Part shown: in pieces, positions 14,222-22,131 of the stretch | Layout: each line of letters opens with the position of its first letter | How positions within the stretch are numbered: position 1 is the stretch's first letter | Virus record (IMG/VR): IMGVR_UViG_3300046536_000145 | Coordinates: 1 to 40,461 of that record | Strand: one strand, 5' to 3' | DNA: 40,461 nt | Origin: a virus | Made by a program: the position numbers and the translations under genes | The notes under the pieces: model-generated | What the model saw: the letters and a program-made list of their open reading frames with translations, nothing else | Told to the model about the DNA's origin: nothing | The model's database searches: none

Positions 14222-14776
14222 CTAGCGAGCCAGCGAGAAGCTTCGGACGATGTCCATGATCGAAAGGTGCTGCGCCTCATCCTCCTCCCGAGTGCCCTCC
14301 GGAAAACACACCGCATCCGGGTCGATGGTTTCGAACGTCACACCGTCGTACTGCGCGGCCAGCGAGGCGGGGTCGGTGTCGTTGTAGCGGATCGCTGGGA
14401 ACCCCTTTCGGCAGTCTGTGTACTTGCCCGCCACGTTCGGGAAGCGCTTGGCGGCGCTGAGTTCCTTGTCGCGCTGCACCATGGCCCCGGACATGAGCTG
14501 AGTCACGGCGTTCTCTCCGGCGCCCTCTGGCGTGCCGTACTCAAACCCCATCTCTGCGTAGCGCTTCTCCGCAGCCTTGCGGACCCGGCCGGCCGTCGAC
14601 ACCGTCTCGGCGTAACGCTGCTCAGCGGTGGCAACCTTGCGGGCCGTCAACGCAGCCTTGACAGCCTTCGTGTGGGCCGTTTCCAGCGCGCTGACGGACC
14701 GTCGACCCTGCTCGGTGCGGATGACCTGACGCCCACTGCCCCATCGAAGGGTGGTCTCGCGGTAGCTGTCGTTCAT
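14222..14776 (-). CDS. Unknown 184-aa helical protein
   Basis: The start MNDSYRETTLRWG is preceded by GAGGGGCAAGGCA. The middle is a long basic helix (ALETAHTKAVKAALTARK, then RYAETVSTAGRVRKAAEKRY), probably coiled coil, followed by an acidic C-terminal part. I do not recognise a family. A palindrome copy lies 46 bp upstream of the start, so expression may be repressor controlled. Confidence 0.68.
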   Translation of the reverse strand: MNDSYRETTLRWGSGRQVIRTEQGRRSVSALETAHTKAVKAALTARKVATAEQRYAETVSTAGRVRKAAEKRYAEMGFEYGTPEGAGENAVTQLMSGAMVQRDKELSAAKRFPNVAGKYTDCRKGFPAIRYNDTDPASLAAQYDGVTFETIDPDAVCFPEGTREEDEAQHLSIMDIVRSFSLAR

Positions 14777-14821
14777 TGCCTTGCCCCTCTCGTTTGGTTC
14801 GATGAGCCGACCATAGCAGAG

Positions 14822-14843
14822 CACGTACCAAATTTGGTAGGTG
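14822..14843. promoter_or_regulatory. 22-bp palindrome, site 4 (one mismatch)
   Basis: Same sequence with one base off symmetry (GGTAGGTG instead of GGTACGTG). The flanks GAG/CTC extend the dyad to 28 bp. It lies between the lipoprotein stop and the 184-aa gene. Confidence 0.7.
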
Positions 14844-14853
14844 CTCCGCCGGA

Positions 14854-15051
14854 TCACTTCTCGTACTCCTGACAGTAGCTAGTCGACATGGGGATGAGTG
14901 TCATGCTATTGCCGATGGGGACCATGTGGTACGTCGTGATCACGCCCCAGCGCTTGCACGGCTTGTCAGGTACACACGCGGTCAGCGCGACGGAAACCAG
15001 CCATGCAGCCACCAGCGCGGCGACGAAACGGCCCGACGGGTAACGGTTCAT
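14854..15051 (-). CDS. Small lipoprotein
   Basis: The product is 65 aa. The ATG has GGGAGGATGC upstream. The N-terminus is a classic lipoprotein signal: MNRYPSGRF, a hydrophobic core (VAALVAAWLVSVA) and the lipobox LTAC, giving a mature protein of about 40 residues that begins CVPDKPC and contains two more Cys. It would be anchored outside the host membrane. Phage lipoproteins of this size often block superinfection, for example Ltp of TP-J34. It is bracketed by palindromes at 14822 and 15066, consistent with control separate from its neighbours. Confidence 0.75.
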   Translation of the reverse strand: MNRYPSGRFVAALVAAWLVSVALTACVPDKPCKRWGVITTYHMVPIGNSMTLIPMSTSYCQEYEK

Positions 15052-15065
15052 GCATCCTCCCTTCG

Positions 15066-15087
15066 CACGTACCAAATTTGGTACGTG
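15066..15087. promoter_or_regulatory. 22-bp palindrome, site 5
   Basis: Perfect copy, ending 14 bp upstream of the lipoprotein start codon, so a bound protein would sit on the leader or promoter of that gene. Confidence 0.75.
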
Positions 15088-15129
15088 ATGGGTCATCCTT
15101 TGGGCGTACTCGGTCACGATGCGGCAACG

Positions 15130-15170
15130 CCGGGCCGTATGGCTGGTGGATCCCCAACCCTACGGCCCGG
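15130..15170 (-). terminator. Hairpin terminator candidate
   Basis: CCGGGCCGTA and TACGGCCCGG pair perfectly (10 bp) around a 21-nt loop, in the gap after the 54-aa gene and before the lipoprotein cassette. Confidence 0.6.
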
Positions 15171-15179
15171 GTCTGACAA

Positions 15180-15344
15180 TCAGCTTGCCCCGTGGTGGAT
15201 CTTGTAAACCAGCGCCAAGGCTTCCGCGTGGGTCATCCGCACGGTTGCCGTGGTCTCGCCGGCAGCGTTGCGAAGCTGTACGTCATGCGCGTGGGCGATG
15301 CGGGTGATCTCGACCGACCCGCCGTCTGGCGTAGTGAACTTCAC
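15180..15344 (-). CDS. 54-aa small protein
   Basis: The GTG start overlaps the endonuclease VII-like gene stop (GTGA), with GAGGACGAGTC upstream. The protein (MKFTTPDGGSVEITRI to KIHHGAS) is a short beta-alpha unit and ends in a Strep-type helix (MTHAEALALVYKIHH). Function is unknown. The last gene of the polymerase-sigma operon; a strong hairpin follows 10 bp later. Confidence 0.62.
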   Translation of the reverse strand: MKFTTPDGGSVEITRIAHAHDVQLRNAAGETTATVRMTHAEALALVYKIHHGAS

Positions 15345-15784
15345 GACTCGTCCTCTCGGTCAACGGTGCGGTAGTCAGCGCCACGGGTCAGGTAGTGGAT
15401 TGCTCGGCTGAGAATTTCAGGGGAGTGCTGAAGCTTCCCAATGCCGGTATTGCATGACATACACAGCGATCCCCGCACCGCGCCTGTCTCTCCGCAATGG
15501 TCAATAGCAGTGCCCCCCTTACCGCTAGCTGGGGGTGCCCCGCAGATGTCGCACGGTCGAGCCCGCAGCTCTAGCCCGACAGACTCAGCGATTCCGTACT
15601 TTGCGCTTCGCTGCCGCTTTCGCTGCTGCGCCGACATGGTGGCATTCCGCGCGTCCCTGTTTCTCGCGTGGTACTCCGCAGCGCAAGACTTGCAGCTAGA
15701 CCGCAAGCCGTCGGGCCGCAGACTATCCTTATGAAACTCGCTAGTCGGCTGCCGGTTTTTACACTTGGCGCAAACCTTGCTCAT
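15341..15784 (-). CDS. Recombination endonuclease VII-like protein
   Basis: The product is 147 aa. It opens with a zinc pair (CAKCKNRQP) and a second pair (CKSCAAEYHARNRD). The catalytic part has CDICG, DHCGETGAVRG and SLCMSCNTGIGKL, the pattern of the T4 endonuclease VII (gp49) family. Such enzymes cut branched DNA before packaging. The ATG overlaps the sigma-like gene stop (ATGA), so both are co-translated. An HNH homing enzyme is the alternative, but VRG-LC-CN-G is more specific. Confidence 0.85.
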   Translation of the reverse strand: MSKVCAKCKNRQPTSEFHKDSLRPDGLRSSCKSCAAEYHARNRDARNATMSAQQRKRQRSAKYGIAESVGLELRARPCDICGAPPASGKGGTAIDHCGETGAVRGSLCMSCNTGIGKLQHSPEILSRAIHYLTRGADYRTVDREDES

Positions 15785-16596
15785 GCCGCCGCACCCTTCA
15801 CGTACAGCTCGGCGAAACGCGCCCTGCCCTTCGTGCGTGCCTGCTGAACCTGGTACGGCGTCAGCCCCATATTGGCGGCCATCTCGTCGTCAGCGGCGGC
15901 CACCTCGTCGCCGTAGTACGGAACATCCCCGATGCCGTAGTCGCGCCGCAGGACGCCGCTCATGCGCTCCGAAAGCTTGTCCAGCGTCGCCCGGACGTGC
16001 TCCCGTACGACGCGCTGACGAGCCGTGCGGACGTCGTTCGGAGTCATGAGTTCGGCCGGCAGTCCGACCGTGTCACAGACGGCATCCCAACGGCTCACAG
16101 TGCCGCCGTCGGCGTCCGGGGCGGGGGCGTCAAGGTACTCGATCCCCTGCCACGACAGGCGGGCCGCGTAGGCCATCTCCGGGGACATCTTGCGGGCCCC
16201 CATCACCTCCGCCGTGCAGACGATCCGCTCTGCGTCGTACGGGTCCCCCTTGGCCGCAATGATGGCCTTTTCGAAGTCCTTCGCGGCCTGCGGGGCTACG
16301 CCGTGACGGGTGAGGGCCCGCCGCTCGTCGCTCAGCGCCGTGTTCAGCGTGCGGTCGATGTACGTGAAGAACTGAGCCACGCTCGCGCCCTCAAACCGGC
16401 CGATCGCCTGCCAGACGGCGATGCGCCCTACCTGCGCCAAGTCGTCGGCGAGATCCAGGTCCGTCCGCCCGCTGGTGGTGGCGAACTTCCGGGCCACCTG
16501 GACTACCCGCTCGTCCGTCGCGGTGACCACCGCCGACACGGCGCCAAGGTCGTTGTTCTTCGCGTCGGCTATCTGCTGCTCGGTCAGCTCGATCAT
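15781..16596 (-). CDS. Phage sigma-70-like RNA polymerase factor
   Basis: The product is 271 aa, starting MIELTEQQIADA. The frame extends further up but crosses the promoter-like motif and has no better start. Residues about 25-95 resemble sigma region 2: VVQVARKFA, LADDLAQVGRIAVWQAIGRF, FFTYIDRTLNTALSDERR. Near the end, DKLSERMSGVLRRDYGIG and LTPYQVQQARTKGRARFAEL resemble region 4 with its helix-turn-helix. It would redirect host RNA polymerase, plausibly to the seven GGAAT-N4-TGCTCTC motifs, one of which stands 35 bp upstream of this gene. The long insert between regions is unusual. Confidence 0.72.
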   Translation of the reverse strand: MIELTEQQIADAKNNDLGAVSAVVTATDERVVQVARKFATTSGRTDLDLADDLAQVGRIAVWQAIGRFEGASVAQFFTYIDRTLNTALSDERRALTRHGVAPQAAKDFEKAIIAAKGDPYDAERIVCTAEVMGARKMSPEMAYAARLSWQGIEYLDAPAPDADGGTVSRWDAVCDTVGLPAELMTPNDVRTARQRVVREHVRATLDKLSERMSGVLRRDYGIGDVPYYGDEVAAADDEMAANMGLTPYQVQQARTKGRARFAELYVKGAAA

Positions 16597-16630
16597 GTCT
16601 GGTTCCGTCCTGTTCGGGTCTCTGCTCAGG

Positions 16631-16649
16631 CTTGAGAGCAAGGAATTCC
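16631..16649 (-). promoter_or_regulatory. Phage promoter-like motif, copy 2 (sigma-like gene)
   Basis: The minus strand reads GGAATTCCTTGCTCTCAAG, ending 35 bp before the sigma-like gene start. If the factor reads this class of site, the gene would be autoregulated. Confidence 0.65.
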
Positions 16650-16691
16650 CGGGACGGGGCAGGCACGCGGGCATGCCAAAGAAGGCCCTTT

Positions 16692-16740
16692 GCACAGCCA
16701 CCACACACCCCGTCCGGGGAGCGCTAGACGGGGGCTGTGC
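16692..16740 (-). terminator. Strong two-part hairpin, terminator candidate
   Basis: The outer stem GCACAGCC/GGCTGTGC and inner stem CCCCGTC/GACGGGG form a long hairpin just before promoter motif copy 2 in the direction of transcription. It would close the transcript from the DNA polymerase side. Confidence 0.6.
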
Positions 16741-16992
16741 ACGGCCTGTCGTCGTTGCGAGAGCTGAAACGTACGCCTGTGCGGTGACACTCACAACGGG
16801 TTAGGTCGCTGACCAACCGTCAGATGGACCAACCGTTATCCGACGATTCGAAGGCTGAGATGCGCCTCATCCTTAGGGATGACGGGTCAGCTGCCGTTAC
16901 CAAACGGTTGCGCCGTCAACTACGCGGGTAGACTCCAAACATTGCTGTTTTGAAATCAGCGCGAAGTTACCGGCCGGTCGTGACCTAAGGTT
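16741..16992. other. 250-bp stretch with no clear gene
   Basis: I see no convincing gene. A plus-strand frame of 35 codons (16824-16931, MDQPLSDDSKAEM to RLRRQLRG) is weakly protein-like and contains a rare TTA codon. No tRNA is visible, and the only strong structure is the hairpin at 16692. Confidence 0.3.
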
Positions 16993-17014
16993 CACGTACC
17001 AAATTTGGTACGTG
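16993..17014. promoter_or_regulatory. 22-bp palindrome, site 6
   Basis: Perfect copy, 53 bp after the polymerase stop. A separate perfect palindrome, GAACCGGCCGGTTC, follows at about 17024-17037. Confidence 0.75.
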
Positions 17015-17067
17015 ACTAGAAACGAACCGGCCGGTTCCAGAGCGTGACGACGAGTGTGACGCAGGTC

Positions 17068-18912
17068 TCAGTAGTCAGCGCCGTAGAGACTCCCCCACGA
17101 CCGACCGCCGATCTCAGCTTCGGCAGCAATGGGCACGTCAAACAGGTTGAACGTCATGCACCGCTCAATCTCGCGCGCGATCTCAGCAGCCTCTCCCGCT
17201 GGCGCGGACACCAACACCTCGTCATGGATCAACAACCGTAGGTAGTCGAGCAGGCCGGCCGCTTCCATGTCGATCACTGCCTGTCCGAGACAGTCACGCG
17301 CTGTCGACTGGCACATGTAGTTCGTGGCCGTGTACGTGCGGTCACGGTCGAGAGGCAGCCGCCGCCCGGTAGGCGAAACCAGTACCATCCCGGTCTGCGC
17401 CGCCTCTCGCTGCCAGCGCCGAGACGCGCGCTTGATCTCCGGGTAGACCCGGTCATATACGCCCATGGCGTACTGGACATCGGCCAGCGGTGCGCCGGTT
17501 TGCAGGGCAGTCGTTGCCGCCCCTCCCCCGTAGACCTTGGAAAGGCCGACACCCTTGCAGGTCTTTCGGTTCTTTGGCGTGAATCCCTCGCCATAAACGA
17601 GCGTGGTTGTAAAGTCGTGCAGGTCTTCGTCAGCAGCAATGGCCCGCTTCATCGCCTTGACGTCCGCCAGTGCCGCCAATACGCGAAGCTCAATCGCCTT
17701 GAAGTCCGTGGAAATTACGACATGCCCTTCATCCGCCAGCAGGCAGCGCCGAATCATCTTGTCCGCGCTGGGCAGGGTCTGAATCGCATGGTCAGCGCTC
17801 ATGCGGCCCGTGCGTGCGGCCAGCGTGTTTATGCCCGGGTGGATGCGCCCATTGGCGTCAACCTTCGCTAGGAACTTCTCAGCGTAGGTTGTCCCCCACT
17901 TCCCGGCTCGCTTGCTCCGCAATACCGCCATGGCAAGCGGGTTCGGCGTACGGGTGTCGAGCGGTTCCCATTCCTTATTGACGTCGGCAAGTCGGCGAAG
18001 CGCGTCCCCGTCGACTTGGATCTTCCCCGTCGGGGTGCGCCCGGGGAGGTCTTCCCCCATCCCGAGTAGTGCTTCCGCAATTTGCGCGTCAGAGTTGACG
18101 TTATCGACGCCATACCGGGCCGCGCGCTGGCCGAACTCTTCGGCCTCACGGGCTAGGACGCCCTTAAGCTCGCGCGTGTAGTCAACGTCAAGCACCATGC
18201 CGCGCCGCTTCATGATCGCGCACACGCGCGCTAGCTCATGCTCGTACTGCCGCAACTCCGGACGCACGCCCAGCCGGTCAAGCTCGCTGCGCAGAATGGG
18301 CTCAATGCGCGAGCCGAGAATCACGTCGAGTCCGGCATACAGGTTGTACGTTGGATCGTCCAGCGGGATGCCGGCCCAGCCCGTTGCCTTTGTCAGGCCA
18401 AGGGACCGGAAGATCGCCGTCAAGTCCCCTTGCGTATCCGGGGCCGACGGGTCAAGGTAGTACGCGCTGAGGGGCTTGAGGCCAGTCCCTATGCCGCCTT
18501 CCATGGCTTGGCGGGGGTCCACCAGTGCCGCCAGCACCTGCGTGTCTGCGGTGCGGGGTGCGAGCGATTCGAGCGGGATTCCGGCGTGTTCGTCTAGGAC
18601 AAGCCAGTCGAACGGCGCGTTATGGATGGTGAACCGGTGCGCGTTGCGGAGCACGGTCAACGCGGCCTCGCGGAATGCTCCACCCCGCTCCCAGTGAATG
18701 ACGAACGCCGTGTCACGGGTGCCGAATTGGACCGTACGAAGCCGGTAGCCCGCCGTATAGATGTCGAGCCCGGTCGTCTCGGTGTCGAGCGCCAGCGGTC
18801 CGCGCCGGTCGGCATCTTCGGCCCACGCGATGAACGCGTCAAGGTCCGCGCCGGTTTCCGGGACCCGCACCGTGGCCGTGTCACCCGCGATTTGATGAAA
18901 GTACGTCCGCAT
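17068..18912 (-). CDS. DNA polymerase, family A with 3'-5' exonuclease domain
   Basis: The product is 614 aa; the start MRTYFHQ has GGGGAGAGAAC upstream. Exonuclease motifs are LALDTETTGLD (40-50), NAPFDWL (98-104) and YAGLDVILG (192-200). Polymerase motif A is STDFKAIELR (401-410), motif B runs R449, K453, L457, Y461, and motif C is IHDEV (562-566). Leu457 replaces the Phe found at this place in E. coli Pol I (F762). There is no 5'-nuclease domain. It is the replicative enzyme of the phage with the primase-helicase encoded just upstream, separated from it by palindrome site 7. Confidence 0.94.
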   Translation of the reverse strand: MRTYFHQIAGDTATVRVPETGADLDAFIAWAEDADRRGPLALDTETTGLDIYTAGYRLRTVQFGTRDTAFVIHWERGGAFREAALTVLRNAHRFTIHNAPFDWLVLDEHAGIPLESLAPRTADTQVLAALVDPRQAMEGGIGTGLKPLSAYYLDPSAPDTQGDLTAIFRSLGLTKATGWAGIPLDDPTYNLYAGLDVILGSRIEPILRSELDRLGVRPELRQYEHELARVCAIMKRRGMVLDVDYTRELKGVLAREAEEFGQRAARYGVDNVNSDAQIAEALLGMGEDLPGRTPTGKIQVDGDALRRLADVNKEWEPLDTRTPNPLAMAVLRSKRAGKWGTTYAEKFLAKVDANGRIHPGINTLAARTGRMSADHAIQTLPSADKMIRRCLLADEGHVVISTDFKAIELRVLAALADVKAMKRAIAADEDLHDFTTTLVYGEGFTPKNRKTCKGVGLSKVYGGGAATTALQTGAPLADVQYAMGVYDRVYPEIKRASRRWQREAAQTGMVLVSPTGRRLPLDRDRTYTATNYMCQSTARDCLGQAVIDMEAAGLLDYLRLLIHDEVLVSAPAGEAAEIAREIERCMTFNLFDVPIAAEAEIGGRSWGSLYGADY

Positions 18913-18936
18913 GTTCTCTCCCCATGCAAGGCGGGC

Positions 18937-18958
18937 CACATACCAAATTTGGTACGTG
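18937..18958. promoter_or_regulatory. 22-bp palindrome, site 7, with GC arms
   Basis: The left arm has CACATACC, the right arm is consensus. GCGGGC and GCCCGC flanks extend the dyad to 34 bp (18931-18964), so the transcript could form a strong hairpin 11 bp after the primase gene. Confidence 0.75.
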
Positions 18959-18974
18959 GCCCGCTAGTTGATGA

Positions 18975-21413
18975 CTACTTCCCGAAGATCCCGGGGCCGA
19001 CTGCCGCCGGGCTCTTGCCGGCCATGCGCACACCGACCAGCGCAATGCCGGTGTTGGACTTCTTTCGCTGGATTCCGCGCTCTTCAAGAGCGTCGTAGAA
19101 CGTCCGGCGGGTCCACCGCTCACGGGCGGGCAGGTTCTCCGCCTCGCACCACTCCAAGTAGGAATTGAACGCGTCAGCGCCGCTGAGAGGGGTCGAGTCG
19201 CTGCACGGCTCCAACACACCGGGCAGGAATCCGGCGAGTGCGTCGCTGGTCTCCCGGTACTCCCGGCCGGCATCCGTGATCACAGGCGGGTCGCCGAGTC
19301 CGTCGCGGTACCACTCGACAGCGCCAGCGACGGCCCATGCGGCAATGCCTTCGGCCTCCGCCAGCAACTTGACGTCAAGCTTGTGGTCCCGCTCGTCCGG
19401 TGCAAACCAGCGCCTGAAAGGGATCATCTTGACGCGTCGCCACAGACCCTCGTCCTGACCGCGAAACTTCGGCTTGTGGTTGGTCGCCAGCATGAGCAGA
19501 AAGCTCGGCTTGAACTCGAAGAACTCTTGCCGCAGGAACCGCGCCGCGATCATGTCTTTGCCGGTCACGCGCTTGAGCACGGCTTCACTCATGGGCTTGC
19601 CGCTCTCCCCCTCGCTGGCCATCACCAGACGCGAACCGCGAAGCGCCGCAATGTCGTTGGGGATCCCGCCGCCTTGCTTCTCTTCGAACGTGGCGAACGG
19701 GGTGGTCTTCGAGATGCTGCGGAATACAGCGGTCAGCGTGTCGGTGAAAACGCTCTTGCCGTTCGCGCCCTTGCCCCACAGCACGGCGAAACACTGCTCT
19801 GCCACGCTGCCCGTGATGCCGTATCCGACCAACCGCCGCATGTACGCGGGCAGTTCGGGGTGGTCCGGGAAGATCTCCCCGAGGAACTGAGTCCAGCGCG
19901 GGCACGTCGCCTCCGGCCGGTAGTTCACGTCTACTTCGTACGTGAGCATGTCGCCCTGCCGGTGGGCGTGCATCTTGCCGGTTCGCAGGTCCACCGTGCC
20001 GTTCGCGAAGCTCAGAAGCTCTGCCTTGGCATCGAATTCGGTAGCTTCCACGTGCACCGACGGGACCGAGCGAAGCTCCCGCAGCAGCGCGTCAATGCGG
20101 CTCGTCATGGTGAATCCGCGCGCTTCGGTCAGCTTGCCGTCGAAAACCAGCGCGGCACCCATGCGGTGAATTTCCTGCCGGACCTTGACCTCACTGCGCT
20201 CCCACACGCGGCCGTTCCAGACGTAAAAGCCCAGCCCTGCCGCGTACTTGATCCGCCCACCGGTCCATCCGACCAGCGCGTAGGCGTTCATCGCGTCAGT
20301 TTCGCCGTACTTCTCGACCAGCCCCGAGAGCACACGGGCAGCCTCGCGGCCCTGCTCACGAGTTACCACGTCGGTGCCTGTGCGGTCGGCCAGTTCTTCG
20401 GCTATTGCCTGTGCCATGGCGTCGGCAGCGTTGCCGACGGGACGGGCGTACTTGACCGCCGAGTGCAGCGCATCCGGGAAGAGATGCGGATCACGCGCCC
20501 GCCAATCGGTCAAGTCATCGCCGGAGGTGGGGATTTCCAGCGTGTAGACCGCTACACCATGCTCGGCGAGACCATCCGCGAGCCGGCGCGTGAACCCTTG
20601 GCCGGCCGTGTCGTTGTCTCCGGCCACCACGACCTGAGTTCCGGCGAGTCCGGCCGCAAGCTCCGCGATCAGCTCCGGCGAGCCGGCCAGCGAAGCGCCG
20701 CGAATGGCAACCGCGTCGTAGCCGACGGCAACCGCTGTGAGCGCGTCTCCCGGACCCTCACAGACGAGAGTGACCCCGTACCCGCCCTGCCCCTTGAACA
20801 CGCCGTAGGAAGCCCACCGGGCCCCTTCCGGGTTGCTCAGCGACACCCAACGTCCCGGGCAGTTACCCGTCAGGTCCCGACCCTGCAAGCCCCGGGCAAC
20901 GCCGCGAAAGTCGCGAAGCGGGACCGTCAATCGCGGGAACGAGGTGAACGCTCGTGAGCGGTACGGGAAGTGGGGGCAAACCTGCCCGAGAGAATCGACC
21001 CCCAACATGAGGTCAAGCGCTGTGTCCGGGTCGAGCCCGAACCGGTCGCCGATGTAGTTCCGGGCGTGCTCGGCGTGCGCGTAGTCGTAGTCAAACAGTG
21101 CCATCGCGGTAGCGTCAACGTACTGCGCCAGCGCGGCAGTTGGACCCGGACCGACCATGGCCGGACGCTCACGGGGAACGGTCGCGCCGTCGCCGTCCGC
21201 GTCGAAAAGGTCAGTCCAGTTCAGGCGAGCAGCGATGCGGACGCTGTCCGGGGTGCAGCCGGCCCGACAGTTGATCCGAACCTTGTTGTCATCCCCGCGC
21301 CAGATGCGGAGTGACGGGCGGGAGTCTGCGTGTGCTGGGCACAGCGCCAGATATCCCCCGTCCGCCTGCTCTGCCACGTCGGTGAATCGGGCCAGTACGT
21401 CAGTGAACTTCAC
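18975..21413 (-). CDS. Primase-helicase (toprim plus superfamily 3 helicase)
   Basis: The product is 812 aa with a GTG start behind GAGAGAGGAACGCCC. A zinc-binding head has CPAHADSRPS (25-34) and CRAGC (49-53). Toprim residues are in VCEGPGDA (E219) and VVAGDNDTAG (D266, D268). The C-terminal helicase has Walker A GKGANGKS (547-554), a Walker B region SRLVMASEGESGK and the ATNHKP sensor with LWRRVKMIPF, as in D5-like enzymes. It unwinds and primes phage DNA for the polymerase. Promoter-like motif copy 3 lies 24 bp before the start. Confidence 0.93.
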   Translation of the reverse strand: MKFTDVLARFTDVAEQADGGYLALCPAHADSRPSLRIWRGDDNKVRINCRAGCTPDSVRIAARLNWTDLFDADGDGATVPRERPAMVGPGPTAALAQYVDATAMALFDYDYAHAEHARNYIGDRFGLDPDTALDLMLGVDSLGQVCPHFPYRSRAFTSFPRLTVPLRDFRGVARGLQGRDLTGNCPGRWVSLSNPEGARWASYGVFKGQGGYGVTLVCEGPGDALTAVAVGYDAVAIRGASLAGSPELIAELAAGLAGTQVVVAGDNDTAGQGFTRRLADGLAEHGVAVYTLEIPTSGDDLTDWRARDPHLFPDALHSAVKYARPVGNAADAMAQAIAEELADRTGTDVVTREQGREAARVLSGLVEKYGETDAMNAYALVGWTGGRIKYAAGLGFYVWNGRVWERSEVKVRQEIHRMGAALVFDGKLTEARGFTMTSRIDALLRELRSVPSVHVEATEFDAKAELLSFANGTVDLRTGKMHAHRQGDMLTYEVDVNYRPEATCPRWTQFLGEIFPDHPELPAYMRRLVGYGITGSVAEQCFAVLWGKGANGKSVFTDTLTAVFRSISKTTPFATFEEKQGGGIPNDIAALRGSRLVMASEGESGKPMSEAVLKRVTGKDMIAARFLRQEFFEFKPSFLLMLATNHKPKFRGQDEGLWRRVKMIPFRRWFAPDERDHKLDVKLLAEAEGIAAWAVAGAVEWYRDGLGDPPVITDAGREYRETSDALAGFLPGVLEPCSDSTPLSGADAFNSYLEWCEAENLPARERWTRRTFYDALEERGIQRKKSNTGIALVGVRMAGKSPAAVGPGIFGK

Positions 21414-21437
21414 GGGCGTTCCTCTCTCTCAATGGAG

Positions 21438-21456
21438 CTTGAGAGCAAGGAATTCC
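21438..21456 (-). promoter_or_regulatory. Phage promoter-like motif, copy 3 (replication genes)
   Basis: The minus strand reads GGAATTCCTTGCTCTCAAG between the HNH stop and the primase-helicase start. It should drive the primase gene. Confidence 0.65.
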
Positions 21457-21462
21457 TTACGC

Positions 21463-21864
21463 TTAGTGACTGCCTACCCACTCCGCGAGAGTCTTGGCCC
21501 CCTTGGACAGGTTGCAACCGGCGCACGCCGGAACGATGTTGGACTCAACGTCGCTCCCACCCCGAGACAGCGGCTCCACGTGGTCCAGGTGGGTTGCCCG
21601 CTGGTCGCAGTAGGCACAGCGGTAGCGCCAGCGGACCAGGATGGCCGTGCGACTGTAGGCGATGTGCTCGACGCCGTATGTTTCGGCGCGCCGCTTGTGT
21701 GTCGCCGTGTGCCGCTCGTCGGGCGTGAGGCTTCTGTAGTGGTTTTTGATGTGTCGGGCTCGCCGCTTGTTCCGGCATGACGCACACGCGCGGGATGGCT
21801 TGCGCGCCTTGCCCGCTAGGAAGTCCTCCGGCGGACCGGACTTGCCGCACAGTTCGCAGTTCAT
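21463..21864 (-). CDS. HNH endonuclease in the replication operon
   Basis: The product is 133 aa. An N-terminal zinc module (CELCGKSG, then CASCRNKRR) precedes the HNH core CAYCDQRATHLDHVEPLSRGGSD and IVPACAGCNLSKG. The ATG overlaps the stop of the upstream 60-aa gene (ATGA). It ends just before promoter motif copy 3. A free-standing homing nuclease is the simplest reading; a role in recombination is also possible. Confidence 0.87.
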   Translation of the reverse strand: MNCELCGKSGPPEDFLAGKARKPSRACASCRNKRRARHIKNHYRSLTPDERHTATHKRRAETYGVEHIAYSRTAILVRWRYRCAYCDQRATHLDHVEPLSRGGSDVESNIVPACAGCNLSKGAKTLAEWVGSH

Positions 21865-22043
21865 CGACGCTCCCCAATCATCCGAATCTCAGCGCCACGG
21901 GCCCATGCCGCGCCCAGCGCATCCCAATACCGCGCGTAATCTGGCCTTTCGATCGCACTGCAATGCAGAAACACGATGTCCCCCTCGCCAAGCTGCCGCA
22001 CGTCGCCCAGAGCCAGTGCACTGCCAAATCCGATATAGACCAT
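21861..22043 (-). CDS. Unknown 60-aa protein
   Basis: I chose ATG 22041-22043 because GAGAGAGGGAATCGG precedes it and the longer frame would start inside palindrome site 8. The product (MVYIGFGSALALGDVRQL to RMIGERR) is mixed alpha/beta and ends coupled to the HNH gene. It resembles part of a nucleotide-sugar or SIR2-type fold only vaguely. No family is assigned. Confidence 0.6.
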   Translation of the reverse strand: MVYIGFGSALALGDVRQLGEGDIVFLHCSAIERPDYARYWDALGAAWARGAEIRMIGERR

Positions 22044-22057
22044 CCGATTCCCTCTCT

Positions 22058-22079
22058 CACGTACCAAATTTGGTACGTG
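22058..22079. promoter_or_regulatory. 22-bp palindrome, site 8
   Basis: Perfect copy, 14 bp before the start of the 60-aa gene and directly after a terminator-like hairpin. Confidence 0.75.
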
Positions 22080-22090
22080 CTAACGACAAT

Positions 22091-22125
22091 GGGCCGGACC
22101 GCACCACATAGGTACGATCCGGCCC
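22091..22125 (-). terminator. Hairpin terminator candidate
   Basis: GGGCCGGA and TCCGGCCC pair perfectly around a 19-nt loop, 6 bp after the 93-aa gene and next to palindrome site 8. Confidence 0.6.
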
Positions 22126-22131
22126 GTTGGC

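Noticed and set aside
13538-14872. 444-codon plus-strand frame
   Set aside because: Antisense shadow of three minus-strand genes with good start signals; its sequence has no recognisable domain.
16597-16794. N-terminal extension of the sigma-like protein
   Set aside because: The upstream codons lie across promoter motif copy 2 and part of the large hairpin. The start at 16596 gives the expected N-terminus.
19383-20957. 524-codon plus-strand frame inside the primase gene
   Set aside because: It is the antisense shadow of a high-GC coding region; the minus strand has a complete primase-helicase motif set.
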